In this document: positions 32,344 through 41,736 of the stretch, one piece after another
Layout of the letters: each line of letters starts with the position of its first letter
Numbering within the stretch: the stretch's first letter is position 1
Assembly (NCBI GenBank): GCA_012269745.1
Contig: JAAXJR010000012.1
Span: 1 to 64,000 of the forward strand
DNA length: 64,000 nt
Reading direction: 5' to 3'
Source of the DNA: Flavobacteriales bacterium
GTDB taxonomy: Bacteria > Bacteroidota > Bacteroidia > Flavobacteriales > Schleiferiaceae
Notes under the pieces: model-generated
Database searches by the model: none
What the model was told of the DNA's origin: nothing
What the model saw: only the letters and a program-made list of their open reading frames with translations
Position numbers and translations under genes: made by a program

Positions 32344-34767
32344 ATGAAGAAGGCATTGCTCCTATTGTTGAGCGCATTCAGCATAGCCGTTTACGGTCAA
32401 TTCAATTGCCAAAGCACCAAACTGAATCCGCTTCCCTTACAAAGCAACGCCCCAATCAATTTCAACTCCCGGTCAGATACAGCCGACCTTGTACAGCTAA
32501 AGTTGACTATTGACTCTCGAGATTTTACCAATGGTCAACTCACTGGTATCGCAGCCTATCAGTTAGGTGCAAAGCTCCCCTTTTCTTCTTTGCGATTTGA
32601 TCTTCTAGGCTTCACTGTTGATAGTGTAGTAGATCTAAGTGGTCCATTGAATTTTAGCCAACATGGCGAACAGGTTACTGTAAATGCTTCTGCTGTGGCG
32701 GGTCAAACCCTGCAATGGACATTTTATTACCACGGTTCGACCACCAAGGACGCTAGTGGTTGGGGAGGAATTCATCACGACGGTGCTTACCACTACAACC
32801 TAGGCGTTGGTTTTGCGGCTAATCCACATGTCTACGGGCGGAGTTTATTTCCATGTTTTGACAATTTTGTAGAGAAGAGTACCCTCGATGAGATGAACAT
32901 CATAACGTCCCAAGGCAAAGTTGGCGTCAGTAATGGCATTTACGTTGGTACAGATACTCTTTCTGGTGGCGATCTCATTTGGCATTGGGAAGGACAGGCG
33001 CCCATCCCCTCTTATTTAGTGAGCATGGCAGTTTCCGATTATTTCAAGCAGAGCTGGACCCATGATGGACGTCCATTTGAAATTTACGGTAGAGCTCAAG
33101 ACACAGCCAATATGACTGCGGGTTTTGTCAACCTTAATGATATATATGATGCTTTTGTTGAAGAATTTGGCCCTTACCGCTTCGAGAAAGTCGGTTATGC
33201 CTTGACCATAACAGGTGCTATGGAACACGCTGGCATGGTGCACTTGCCAAGAACATTGGCCAATGCGAATCTCAACGGTGAAGATATCATTGCGCATGAG
33301 TTAGCACATATGTGGTTTGGTAATGCGATTACAACAAAAACTGCAGAGGACATGTGGATCAATGAAGGATTCGCGGAATTTGGTTCGCATCTCTATGAAG
33401 AGAAGGTTTACAGCCGATCGAAGTATGTTCAGACCGTGCAAAACAACCAAGCACTCGTTTTAAAACAAGCTCGCCAAAACGACGGTGGCCATTTGGCGTT
33501 AAGCGGTGTCAATCAAAATCAAACCTACGGCACACATACCTATCAAAAAGGCGCAATGGTTGCCCATAATCTAAGGGAATACCTAGGTGACAGCCTGTTC
33601 AGCTACGCCGCTAAAGAACTCATAGCTGGAAATACTTTTGGCAATTATGACGCTGAAAGTTTCAAGGCCTCTTTTGAAAATTCAACCGGACTAGATTTAG
33701 ATGATTTCTGGGATGACTGGATTTATAATCCAGGTTATCACGGCGCCTTAGTAGAGTTGAATTATCCAGAAAATGCGAATTGGGCCAATACGAGTAAGCA
33801 GGTAAATATTCACCACTTAAGTGCGCATACAGGCAATCATATCGCCACCCAAAAGACCACCCCGATAACGGTCTACAAGCACAGCTACAACTATGGCTAT
33901 GGCGGTAAGGTGGATTTAGGAAACGCAGCGTTCTTTACTTCTTCTAGTCAGGATTTTACATTTACCTCTCAATCTATTCAACTCGGAGCTGGAGGGGATT
34001 ATTGGCTCAGCACCAACGATAGTGCTGAGTCTTTGGGAACCTCTGTCTACGATACATTCAAATGGTCGGAGCTCAACGGAGCAATAACCTTACCTCGGAC
34101 AGGATTGAAAATCACTCCCAAACCTAATACCGCTGGTCTCAATGGAACATTCTACGTTTGGCACCATTACACCGAAGGCAATTACCCTATCGACGGTAAA
34201 ACCAGTCGCGATCATTTTTACTTCATCGGCTACGAAGGCAGCCATGATCCACCAATAAATTATGAGACAGAATTACCTTTTGAGGTTACCGTCTCTTTTA
34301 ACACCAATCCAAATAATGGAGGATTAGATAGTGACCTAAACGGCTTACCTGGTAATCTAATGACCATAGGAGAAAGCCCTACCCTTAAATGGAAATCAGG
34401 CGTCCCAGTACCCAATGCCTCCAACCAGGCTTTAGGCAATACTGGCGTTGGCAATATCACATTCACACCTCAGCACGTGGCGAGGTATTACTTCGTAATG
34501 AACACAGCAAACCTTAGTCTAGGGGAGTCGGTTGACAAGAAGTTCAAACTATTTCCTAATCCCACAAAAGGAGCTCTAAAAGTCCAAGCTGTTGATGGAG
34601 TTGTAGAAGGAAAGTATGAAATCATCGATCTAAAAGGAGCTCTTGTCCAGACTGACGAATTATACTTTATCAATGGACAAGCCTCTATCCTCCTTCCCGA
34701 AGAATTGGCCCGTGGCACATATGTTTTTAAATGCGAAGCCGGAACCGAAAAATTCTCGGTTAGATAA
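32344..34767 (+). CDS. Secreted M1 family metallopeptidase with T9SS sorting domain
   Basis: An 807-residue aminopeptidase-type M1 protease. A signal peptide (MKKALLLLLSAFSIAVYGQ) precedes a beta-sandwich domain and the catalytic domain with HELAH (His318, Glu319, His322) and the third zinc ligand in WINEGFAEFG (Glu341), the HExxH-x18-E pattern. The usual GAMEN exopeptidase motif reads GAMEH here. The last 70 residues form a T9SS type A domain (FKLFPNPTKGALKVQ ... ARGTYVFKCEAG), so the enzyme is secreted. The ATG 1 nt after rlmB is preferred because it gives the signal peptide. Confidence 0.93.
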   Translation: MKKALLLLLSAFSIAVYGQFNCQSTKLNPLPLQSNAPINFNSRSDTADLVQLKLTIDSRDFTNGQLTGIAAYQLGAKLPFSSLRFDLLGFTVDSVVDLSGPLNFSQHGEQVTVNASAVAGQTLQWTFYYHGSTTKDASGWGGIHHDGAYHYNLGVGFAANPHVYGRSLFPCFDNFVEKSTLDEMNIITSQGKVGVSNGIYVGTDTLSGGDLIWHWEGQAPIPSYLVSMAVSDYFKQSWTHDGRPFEIYGRAQDTANMTAGFVNLNDIYDAFVEEFGPYRFEKVGYALTITGAMEHAGMVHLPRTLANANLNGEDIIAHELAHMWFGNAITTKTAEDMWINEGFAEFGSHLYEEKVYSRSKYVQTVQNNQALVLKQARQNDGGHLALSGVNQNQTYGTHTYQKGAMVAHNLREYLGDSLFSYAAKELIAGNTFGNYDAESFKASFENSTGLDLDDFWDDWIYNPGYHGALVELNYPENANWANTSKQVNIHHLSAHTGNHIATQKTTPITVYKHSYNYGYGGKVDLGNAAFFTSSSQDFTFTSQSIQLGAGGDYWLSTNDSAESLGTSVYDTFKWSELNGAITLPRTGLKITPKPNTAGLNGTFYVWHHYTEGNYPIDGKTSRDHFYFIGYEGSHDPPINYETELPFEVTVSFNTNPNNGGLDSDLNGLPGNLMTIGESPTLKWKSGVPVPNASNQALGNTGVGNITFTPQHVARYYFVMNTANLSLGESVDKKFKLFPNPTKGALKVQAVDGVVEGKYEIIDLKGALVQTDELYFINGQASILLPEELARGTYVFKCEAGTEKFSVR

Positions 34768-34858
34768 AGCAATTCTTAAGTTGAGAACTATGCTTATTTA
34801 AACGCTCATTCTTTCGAACGTAGCCACAAATACCGCGGGTATTTCTTACTTTCAAATC

Positions 34859-35086
34859 ATGGATTACAACGAATACAGAAAATTCGCGCACGACGTTAAG
34901 AATCACCTTACCGGTGCTACACTTCAAGTACAGGTTTTGTCTATGCTCCTAGGCGAGGAACACAAAGACCGAATGGCCATGGTTTCGGATGAACTGCAAA
35001 AAGCCGGTGATATGATTACCGATTTTCAACAGAAAGTTAAAGCTGCTCAGGCCGCGCAGATTGCCGAGAATTCTACTGAAGAGTAA
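34859..35086 (+). CDS. Stand-alone histidine-kinase DHp-like helix pair
   Basis: A 75-residue cytosolic protein. It looks like the dimerisation and histidine phosphotransfer (DHp/HisKA) helix pair of a sensor kinase without any ATP-binding domain: KFAHDVKNHLTGATLQVQVL carries an H-box (His10 followed by Asp), a turn after LLGEEHKD, then a second helix MVSDELQKAGDMITDFQQKV. Spo0B-type phosphotransferases use a comparable H-D motif. It could be a phosphorelay intermediate, a kinase-inhibiting decoy, or an unrelated helical hairpin. A weak box (TACTTTCA) ends 4 nt before the ATG. Its 3' end overlaps xth (convergent) by 14 nt. Confidence 0.65.
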   Translation: MDYNEYRKFAHDVKNHLTGATLQVQVLSMLLGEEHKDRMAMVSDELQKAGDMITDFQQKVKAAQAAQIAENSTEE

Positions 35087-35837
35087 GCATCACCGGGCAG
35101 TGATCACTACCTAATACATCATTTAAGATTTCACTGTCTTTGACCTGGTTCATGAAGCCTTCGCTTACCATGAAATAATCCAAGCGCCACCCCACATTTT
35201 TAGCTCGAGCTCCTCCTCTATAGCTCCACCAGCTGTACTTCACAGTATCGGGATACAAACTGCGGAATGTATCTACGAATCCCGCTTCAATCATTCTTGT
35301 CATCCCATCAATCTCAGCCTGAGTATAGCCTGGAGTTTTATTGTAGTTCGATTTAGGATTCTTCAAATCGATTTCCTGATGAGCTACATTTAAGTCACCA
35401 CAAACCACTACCGGCTTCTTCTCTTCAAGCTTCTTTAGATATGCTAAAAAGGCAACATCCCATTCCTTCGTGCGGTAATCGATACGCTTAAGACCGCTGC
35501 TTGAATTAGGTACATAGGTAGTCACATAAAAGAATTCCTCATATTCTGCAGTTATGGCACGCCCTTCATTATCGTGCTCTGGAATTCCAATTCCCATAGT
35601 CACAGAAAGCGGTTCAGTCTTAGAGAGTATGGCAGTCCCGCTGTAGCCTTTCTTTTCAGCACTAAAAGCATAAATGTAATAGCCTTGAAGATCTTTTAAT
35701 GCTTCCTTGACTTGTTCTGGAGTGGCTTTAGTTTCCTGAAGACCTACCACATCACAATCTAAGCGATGTAAATCTTCAACAAGGGTTTTACCTGCTGCGG
35801 CACGAACGCCATTAACATTAAAAGAGAGTAATTTCAT
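35073..35837 (-). CDS. xth: Exodeoxyribonuclease III (AP endonuclease family)
   Basis: A 254-residue ExoIII/APE1-type enzyme that cuts at abasic sites and trims 3' ends. Motifs run in order: LLSFNVNGVRA at the start, CDVVGLQETKA (catalytic Glu), GYSGTAILSK, VVCGDLNVAHQEIDLKNPK (in outline), SWWSYRGGARAKNVGWRLDYFMVS (in outline) and LGSDHCPVMLTL with the catalytic Asp-His. It directly follows icmF on the minus strand with no gap between the coding regions, and it complements ung in base excision repair. Confidence 0.96.
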   Translation of the reverse strand: MKLLSFNVNGVRAAAGKTLVEDLHRLDCDVVGLQETKATPEQVKEALKDLQGYYIYAFSAEKKGYSGTAILSKTEPLSVTMGIGIPEHDNEGRAITAEYEEFFYVTTYVPNSSSGLKRIDYRTKEWDVAFLAYLKKLEEKKPVVVCGDLNVAHQEIDLKNPKSNYNKTPGYTQAEIDGMTRMIEAGFVDTFRSLYPDTVKYSWWSYRGGARAKNVGWRLDYFMVSEGFMNQVKDSEILNDVLGSDHCPVMLTLQ

Positions 35838-38800
35838 TTACATGTTTCTTCTATACTGCCCACCTACTTCGAACAGTGCATTTGTAATTTGACCCAACGA
35901 ACAGTGCTTCGCTGCATCCATGAGAACGTCAAATATATTGTCATTTTGGATGGCTGCTTCTTGAATGCGAGAAATAGTTTCTTGGGCCAACTCCTCTTTG
36001 CTCTGATGTAAAGCATTCAACATTGAAATCTGATATTCCTTCTCATCTATTGTTGCACGGATAACCTCAGCAGGAACAATGGTTGGTGATCCCTTCTTGT
36101 TTAGAAAAGTATTCACCCCGATAATTGGGAATTCGCCCGTATGCTTCAACGTTTCATAGTAGAGACTTTCCTCTTGAATCTTACCGCGCTGGTACATGGT
36201 CTCCATGGCACCTAAAACGCCACCTCTTTCGGTTATGCGATCAAACTCCTGCAGTACAGCTTCCTCAACCAAATCAGTGAGTTCTTCTATGATGAACGCG
36301 CCTTGAATTGGGTTCTCATTTTTCGCCAAGCCAAGCTCTTTATTTATAATTAGCTGAATAGCCATTGCACGACGTACACTTTCTTCAGTCGGAGTCGTTA
36401 TGGCCTCATCATAGGCATTGGTGTGGAGCGAATTACAGTTGTCGTAGATAGCATACAACGCCTGAAGCGTGGTACGTATATCGTTGAAATCTATCTCTTG
36501 GGCGTGCAAACTGCGGCCCGAAGTCTGAATGTGGTACTTCAACATTTGTGAACGCGCATCGGCCCCATATTTGTTCTTCATGGCATTTGCCCAGATTCGT
36601 CGTGCCACACGACCAATAACCGCATATTCCGGATCGATACCATTCGAGAAGAAGAAACTCAAGTTTGGTGCAAACTTATTTATGTCCATACCTCGACTGA
36701 GGTAGTACTCTACATAAGTGAACCCATTAGCAAGGGTAAATGCGAGCTGAGTAATGGGATTAGCCCCGGCTTCTGCAATATGGTATCCCGAGATACTCAC
36801 GCTATAGAAGTTGCGAACTTGCCAATCAATAAAGTAACTCTGTACATCGCCCATCAATCGAAGGGCAAATTCTGTGGAGAAAATACACGTATTCTGTGCT
36901 TGATCTTCCTTCAAAATATCCGCCTGGACAGTACCGCGTACGGTGTTCAAAGTCTTGGCCTTTATTTCAGCGTAGGTCTTCGCATTTAACACCTCATCAC
37001 CTGTCACACCCAACAATAACAATCCAAGGCCGTCATTGCCCTCAGGTAAATCGCCTTGGTATGCTGGACGTGCAATTCCGCGATCGTCGTACTTCGCTTT
37101 CTTTACCGCCTCCACTTTGGACTCTAGTCCGTGCTCCTTGATGTAAATCTCACATTCTTGGTCTACGGCTGCATTCATGAAGTATGCCAAAAGCATAGGT
37201 GCTGGGCCGTTGATGGTCATGGAAACCGAAGTGGTTGGATTCGTTAATCGGAAACCGGAATACAATTTCTTCGCGTCGTCTAAACAACAAATGCTCACTC
37301 CGGAATTGCCTATTTTACCGTAAATATCCGGACGTCTATCTGGGTCATTTCCATAGAGGGTTACACTATCGAATGCAGTAGAAAGACGTTTTGCAGGCAT
37401 ACCTAAACTCACGTAATGGAAACGCTTATTGGTACGCTCTGGACCACCTTCCCCAGCGAACATACGCGTAGGATCTTCTCCTTCACGCTTGAATGGATAA
37501 ATTCCTGCTGTGTACGGAAATTCGCCGGGCACATTCTCAAGAAGAATCCAGCGTAGAATATCACCCCAGCTGCGGTACTTCGGCAATGCCACCTTTGGAA
37601 TTTGTGTGTGAGACAAACTCTCTGAATGTGTTTTGATATTGATGTTTTTACCGCGAACTTGGAAAGTATAAACAGGGTCTTTGTAGCGTTTAACTGTGCT
37701 TTCCCACTTTTGAAGTTTTTCCCAGTTGTGCGGATCTAGATCCATTTTGATACGATCGAAGCTCGCCTGAAGTTGAGCAATCAATTCCTCATCCTCTAAG
37801 GTCTCCATGCTCTTATGCAACGCGTAAAGCTTGTCCGCAACCTCAATTTGCTCACTAATCTTATCTCTATGAATACGGTGGCTCTCAGAGATTTCGCTCA
37901 GGTACCTCGTGCGCTTCGGAGGAATGATGAAAATTTTCTCACTCATCTCACCAGTAATCTCATAGCCGCTCTCAAAACCAGCATTGGCTTTGTTATTAAG
38001 CATTTCAATGATCGCCTTGTAGAGACTGTTTGTACCAGGATCGTTGAATTGGCTGGCGATGGTACCATAAACCGGCATGGTTTCCATATCCTCGTGCCAA
38101 AGATTGTGGTTACGTTGATACTGCTTCTTGACATCACGTAGCGCATCCAACGCTCCGCGCTTATCAAATTTGTTCAGGGCGATTAGATCCGCAAAATCGA
38201 GCATATCAATTTTTTCGAGCTGCGTTGCTGCGCCATATTCCGGCGTCATCACGTACAGACTCGCATCACTGTGATCTAGTATCTCAGTATCACTTTGACC
38301 AATTCCCGAGGTTTCTAAGATGATCAAATCGAACCCCGCAACTTTCAGGATATCTAGAGCATTCTGAACATGTGCGCTCAAGGCAAGATTCGCTTGTCGC
38401 GTAGCAAGTGAGCGCATGAACACGTTTCCGTGCTTAATGGCATTCATTCGAATACGGTCCCCCAACAAGGCTCCACCCGTTTTTCTTTTAGATGGATCCA
38501 CAGATACAACGGCAAGCTTTTTATGCGGAAAATCCATGGTAAATCTGCGAACCAATTCATCAACCATCGAACTCTTTCCAGCACCACCGGTACCAGTAAT
38601 TCCAAGGATAGGCGTCTTGATATCTTGCGCCTTATCCGTTACGGCCTGAATGGCATCGCTGTGCTTGTCACCACAATTCTCAGCAGCACTAATCCAACGA
38701 GAAATAATTGGTGTTGCAGCATTTTTAAGGGATGCTAAATCCGAAGGAAGCTCCTCACCAACTAGATAATCGGATTGCTCCACCAAATCATTAATCATCC

Positions 38801-39200
38801 CTTGCAGTCCCATCTTACGACCGTCATCAGGATGGTAAAGGCGAGTAATTCCGTAAGCGTGCAATTCCTCTATCTCTTCTGGCAAAATAGTTCCTCCACC
38901 GCCACCGAAGATTTTAATGTGTCCTGCACCTTTTTCTTGAAGCAGGTCATACATGTATTTGAAGTATTCTAAATGGCCTCCTTGGTACGAGGTCATTGCT
39001 ATGGCGTTGGCATCCTCCTGGATAGCAGTATTCACTACCTCTTCCACCGATCGGTCATGGCCGAGGTGGATGACCTCACATCCAGTGCTCTGGATGATTC
39101 TACGCATAATATTAATGGCTGCATCGTGTCCATCGAAAAGAGACGCAGCAGTGACTATTCGCACCTTGTTTTTCGGCACGTATGGAGTTGGGGTTTCCAT
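35838..39200 (-). CDS. icmF: Fused isobutyryl-CoA mutase / G-protein chaperone IcmF
   Basis: An 1120-residue fusion of three parts. Residues 10-145: B12-binding domain with DGHDAA (23-28) and IHLGHDRS. Residues about 195-420: MeaB-like GTPase with P-loop GTGGAGKSS (203-211), [20 protein letters not shown] (in outline) and the NKFD specificity motif. C-terminal: acyl-CoA mutase barrel with [29 protein letters not shown] (in outline) and [13 protein letters not shown]. This order defines IcmF, which interconverts isobutyryl- and butyryl-CoA with adenosylcobalamin, rather than methylmalonyl-CoA mutase. It implies use of branched-chain or short acyl-CoA and a need for B12. Confidence 0.95.
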   Translation of the reverse strand: METPTPYVPKNKVRIVTAASLFDGHDAAINIMRRIIQSTGCEVIHLGHDRSVEEVVNTAIQEDANAIAMTSYQGGHLEYFKYMYDLLQEKGAGHIKIFGGGGGTILPEEIEELHAYGITRLYHPDDGRKMGLQGMINDLVEQSDYLVGEELPSDLASLKNAATPIISRWISAAENCGDKHSDAIQAVTDKAQDIKTPILGITGTGGAGKSSMVDELVRRFTMDFPHKKLAVVSVDPSKRKTGGALLGDRIRMNAIKHGNVFMRSLATRQANLALSAHVQNALDILKVAGFDLIILETSGIGQSDTEILDHSDASLYVMTPEYGAATQLEKIDMLDFADLIALNKFDKRGALDALRDVKKQYQRNHNLWHEDMETMPVYGTIASQFNDPGTNSLYKAIIEMLNNKANAGFESGYEITGEMSEKIFIIPPKRTRYLSEISESHRIHRDKISEQIEVADKLYALHKSMETLEDEELIAQLQASFDRIKMDLDPHNWEKLQKWESTVKRYKDPVYTFQVRGKNINIKTHSESLSHTQIPKVALPKYRSWGDILRWILLENVPGEFPYTAGIYPFKREGEDPTRMFAGEGGPERTNKRFHYVSLGMPAKRLSTAFDSVTLYGNDPDRRPDIYGKIGNSGVSICCLDDAKKLYSGFRLTNPTTSVSMTINGPAPMLLAYFMNAAVDQECEIYIKEHGLESKVEAVKKAKYDDRGIARPAYQGDLPEGNDGLGLLLLGVTGDEVLNAKTYAEIKAKTLNTVRGTVQADILKEDQAQNTCIFSTEFALRLMGDVQSYFIDWQVRNFYSVSISGYHIAEAGANPITQLAFTLANGFTYVEYYLSRGMDINKFAPNLSFFFSNGIDPEYAVIGRVARRIWANAMKNKYGADARSQMLKYHIQTSGRSLHAQEIDFNDIRTTLQALYAIYDNCNSLHTNAYDEAITTPTEESVRRAMAIQLIINKELGLAKNENPIQGAFIIEELTDLVEEAVLQEFDRITERGGVLGAMETMYQRGKIQEESLYYETLKHTGEFPIIGVNTFLNKKGSPTIVPAEVIRATIDEKEYQISMLNALHQSKEELAQETISRIQEAAIQNDNIFDVLMDAAKHCSLGQITNALFEVGGQYRRNM

Positions 39201-39283
39201 AGTTCTGTGATGTATTTGGGTCCTCTAAGATACATCAGAAGGGCCAATGATTCTTTTGCTATCTTCACGGCAAACCGAAATAT

Positions 39284-41122
39284 ATGCAGGTGTTTAAGTC
39301 TCCATTTTTCTACCTACCCATTGTAGTCCTTCTAGCGATTAACAATAGCACGCAAGACATTGGTCTTTGGCAGCGCATGGCTTTAGGCGGCGTTGTAGGT
39401 CTAATTGCCTTGGGCTTAGGAATTAAGAACTTTAAAAGCCGATTCACCCTTCTCGAACTTCTGGCCTTTGGCTTGATCTTATGGCCCCTTGTAAAGCTCG
39501 GCGGAGTAGCTGCAGAAAGCGAGCTTTTCGCCCACATTGCACGCATGTCCATGCTCTTCGGTTTAATGGTGATTTCAGCTGAAGCTTTTCGCAACAACGA
39601 AAAAGAAACACTTACGGCCTTCGGAGTGGGCGCTCAAGTAACTCTGATCATAGCAGGGCTTAGTATTCTTCCGGCCTTGGGAGAAGCCTACAAAGAAGGC
39701 GACATGTATCTAGCTAATGGTAAACTCTTCGCCCACAAAAACTACGCTGCTGCAACACTTTTGATGCTCTTACCTGCTGCACTTTCCTCTAGATTGAATG
39801 ATAATTTAGGGCTTTGGCTACAGCGCATTGCTGTGGGCCTAGCAGTTTTCGAAATACTATTCTTGAGAACTCGAGGGGTCTGGCTCGCTTCAGTCCTTAT
39901 GGCGATTACCGCCGTAGCCGTATTTACCCTACAGAAAGACCATAAGTACAGAAATCAAAGTCTTATAGCTCTGGGCGTTTTGGTCATTGGTGTCGGTCTA
40001 GCTGTTGTATTTGGAGGCGCAGAGAAGATATTTGACAGCAGCACCATTCAAAGCAGGATGCATTATTGGAAGGCATCGAAAGAAATGTTTCTGGACAACC
40101 CTATATCGGGTGTAGGTGGTGGACAATGGAAAATTGAATACCCGGCCACGGGCTTGAAAGGAACGAATGAAAGTGTCATGAACGGGACGACTTCTATCTT
40201 GCGTCCGCACAATGATATTTTGTGGCTTTTGAGCGAAACGGGAATTGGCGCAATCTTCTATTTAGCCATCTTATTACTCTCGGTTATAAGTCTTTTTAAA
40301 AACAAGGACCAATTCATCTTTGGACTAACCGTCATCGCATTTGGTGCCTATGGCCTGGGGGAATTCCCATTAGAAAGAGCAACTCTTCTTGTTCCTATGG
40401 CCGTTGCCTTGGGCTATCTCGCCAGCCGTGCAAAACCTATATACGCTAGCGGCAAAGTCCCGGCCGCATCACTAGCTGTAGTTTCCTTAATCTTCACTAC
40501 CGCTATAAGTACTTCACGCGTTGGGGGAGAAAAAGAAGCCGCTCAGGCACTTGACGGCTACATGAAACGCAATACGCGAGCAATGATTCAAAACAGCTCA
40601 GCGGCGACTAGTACATTCTTTGAGATGGACATCTACAACAACCCTATGCCTTACTTTGAAGGTTTGGGAATTTTAATTTCAGGAGGACAACAACCAAGTC
40701 CTGCGGTATTGAAGAAATCTGCAGCCGCATTTGAAGATGCCCTGTCCATTCACCCCAACCATCTATTGAGCTTGAACCAATTGGCTCAGATCAGAAGGTT
40801 GCAAAGCAATTTCAACGAAGCTGCCGAACTTTATGGAAGGGTACTAGAAATGAGTCCTAGAAACACCTCAGCAGCCTTGCGACTGGCTGAAGTTGAAAGA
40901 ATTCGTGGGGATGTATATGCTTCTATGGATGCATTGAAGAAATTGGACAAGAAGTATACCCCTCAAAACTTAAAAGGATTGGGACGTGAGGCTACTCAGA
41001 CACTACAAATGTTTGCAGCATTACCCAATCCGAGACCAGCCTCTAAAGAGCTACACAGGCAATTACAGGGACAAAAACCAGGAAAAATGTGGCAGATCTG
41101 GTCCAATTCAAGAAAAAATTGA
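39284..41122 (+). CDS. O-antigen ligase-like polytopic protein with C-terminal TPRs
   Basis: A 612-residue inner-membrane protein with roughly ten hydrophobic helices in the first 420 residues. The large periplasmic loop carries Wzy_C/O-antigen ligase features: LFLRTRGVWLA, then SRMHYWKASKEMFLDNPISGVGGGQW (in outline), and RPHNDILWLLSETGIGA. The C-terminal 170 residues hold tetratricopeptide-like repeats (LLSLNQLAQIRRLQSNFNEAAELYGRVL in outline). Such proteins join or polymerise surface glycans. Whether it is a ligase, a polymerase or a protein glycan transferase cannot be decided. rfbC is elsewhere in the window. Confidence 0.85.
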   Translation: MQVFKSPFFYLPIVVLLAINNSTQDIGLWQRMALGGVVGLIALGLGIKNFKSRFTLLELLAFGLILWPLVKLGGVAAESELFAHIARMSMLFGLMVISAEAFRNNEKETLTAFGVGAQVTLIIAGLSILPALGEAYKEGDMYLANGKLFAHKNYAAATLLMLLPAALSSRLNDNLGLWLQRIAVGLAVFEILFLRTRGVWLASVLMAITAVAVFTLQKDHKYRNQSLIALGVLVIGVGLAVVFGGAEKIFDSSTIQSRMHYWKASKEMFLDNPISGVGGGQWKIEYPATGLKGTNESVMNGTTSILRPHNDILWLLSETGIGAIFYLAILLLSVISLFKNKDQFIFGLTVIAFGAYGLGEFPLERATLLVPMAVALGYLASRAKPIYASGKVPAASLAVVSLIFTTAISTSRVGGEKEAAQALDGYMKRNTRAMIQNSSAATSTFFEMDIYNNPMPYFEGLGILISGGQQPSPAVLKKSAAAFEDALSIHPNHLLSLNQLAQIRRLQSNFNEAAELYGRVLEMSPRNTSAALRLAEVERIRGDVYASMDALKKLDKKYTPQNLKGLGREATQTLQMFAALPNPRPASKELHRQLQGQKPGKMWQIWSNSRKN

Positions 41123-41147
41123 CCATTTTGAAATAAATGGCACCGCT

Positions 41148-41180
41148 TTTGCGTTTTAGAAAACAGAAATAGTACATTTA
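41148..41180 (+). promoter_or_regulatory. Promoter of the structured leader upstream of the hotdog-like gene
   Basis: TTTG (41148-41151), 21-nt spacer, then TACATTTA (41173-41180), one mismatch from TAnnTTTG. A 28-codon open frame starts 4 nt after the box at 41185. Confidence 0.5.
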
Positions 41181-41184
41181 CATC

Positions 41185-41271
41185 ATGCAACAACGATTTA
41201 ATCATATGACAGCTCTAATTAACCGCATTTATGTGTGGAAGGGTTGTATGTATGATATTGTGAAGGCATAG
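41185..41271 (+). CDS. Possible 28-residue leader peptide
   Basis: A short frame inside the leader RNA starting right after the -7 box, so it would be translated without a 5' leader. It holds no run of one amino acid that would suggest a classic amino-acid attenuator (two Gln, single Trp and Cys). A ribosome ending at its stop would cover the GTGAAGGC arm of the antiterminator. It may be chance; no homolog is known to me. Confidence 0.3.
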   Translation: MQQRFNHMTALINRIYVWKGCMYDIVKA

Positions 41272-41300
41272 ATTTAAGAAATTACAACCCAGGATATAGG

Positions 41301-41333
41301 AAGCGCCTTCACTACAGTGAGGGCGCTTTTTTT
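41301..41333 (+). terminator. Terminator of the leader RNA
   Basis: A 12-bp stem with one G-U pair (41301-41312 with 41317-41328), TACA loop and seven T (41327-41333), 20 nt before the next gene's ATG. Confidence 0.9.
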
Positions 41334-41353
41334 ATACCCGCAAATTGAATGAA

Positions 41354-41728
41354 ATGAAGAATTTCTTCACGACCGTAAGAAAAGCAGGTCCATTAAAGAC
41401 TAGAAAACAACTGAGCATCCAAAACGACATGGTGGATACTCAAGGTATGTTGACTGTTTGGAATCTTATGGACACCATGAATGCGATCAAGAGGGAGCGT
41501 CTCGACGCGCTATTAATTGACGATCGCTATCATGATACCGTGAAGAACATTGACCTCAAATTATACAGCAATGCAGCTTTAGGAGAGGATCTTCTTGTTG
41601 AAAGCAACTTCGCCCCTAGCGGCAAGCGTCAAGTGGACCTCAAGGTATATGTCAGCAAAAGAGCGAAAGGTGAACCTGCTAGAAGAGTTTGTAAAGCCGT
41701 CTACACCCTGGCCATTGAGCCAAAATAA
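41354..41728 (+). CDS. Small protein, possibly hotdog-fold thioesterase-like
   Basis: A 124-residue cytosolic protein. The alternation of one long helix (TVWNLMDTMNAIKRERLDAL) and beta strands (VKNIDLKLYSNAALGEDLLVES in outline, VDLKVYVSKRA, RRVCKAVYTLAIEPK) resembles a hotdog-fold acyl-CoA thioesterase, but no catalytic motif is certain. Start ATG 41354 is preferred over a TTG at 41345. It lies directly after a terminator at 41301-41333 with no promoter box between, which suggests control by read-through, and is followed by another structured segment and terminator. Confidence 0.68.
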   Translation: MKNFFTTVRKAGPLKTRKQLSIQNDMVDTQGMLTVWNLMDTMNAIKRERLDALLIDDRYHDTVKNIDLKLYSNAALGEDLLVESNFAPSGKRQVDLKVYVSKRAKGEPARRVCKAVYTLAIEPK

Positions 41729-41736
41729 TATTTAAG

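Larger units (their letters stand above)
41185..41333 (+). ncRNA. Candidate attenuator/riboswitch-like leader RNA
   Basis: A 28-codon frame (ATG 41185, TAG 41269-41271) opens the RNA. Hairpin 1 pairs GGGTTGTA (41241-41248) with TACAACCC (41283-41290). Its 34-nt loop contains GTGAAGGC (41260-41267), exactly complementary to GCCTTCAC (41305-41312), the 5' arm of the terminator that follows. The linker is AGGATATAGG (41291-41300). Forming the long-range pair would break the terminator and let transcription continue into the gene at 41354, which has no visible promoter of its own. Ligand or trigger unknown. Confidence 0.55.
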
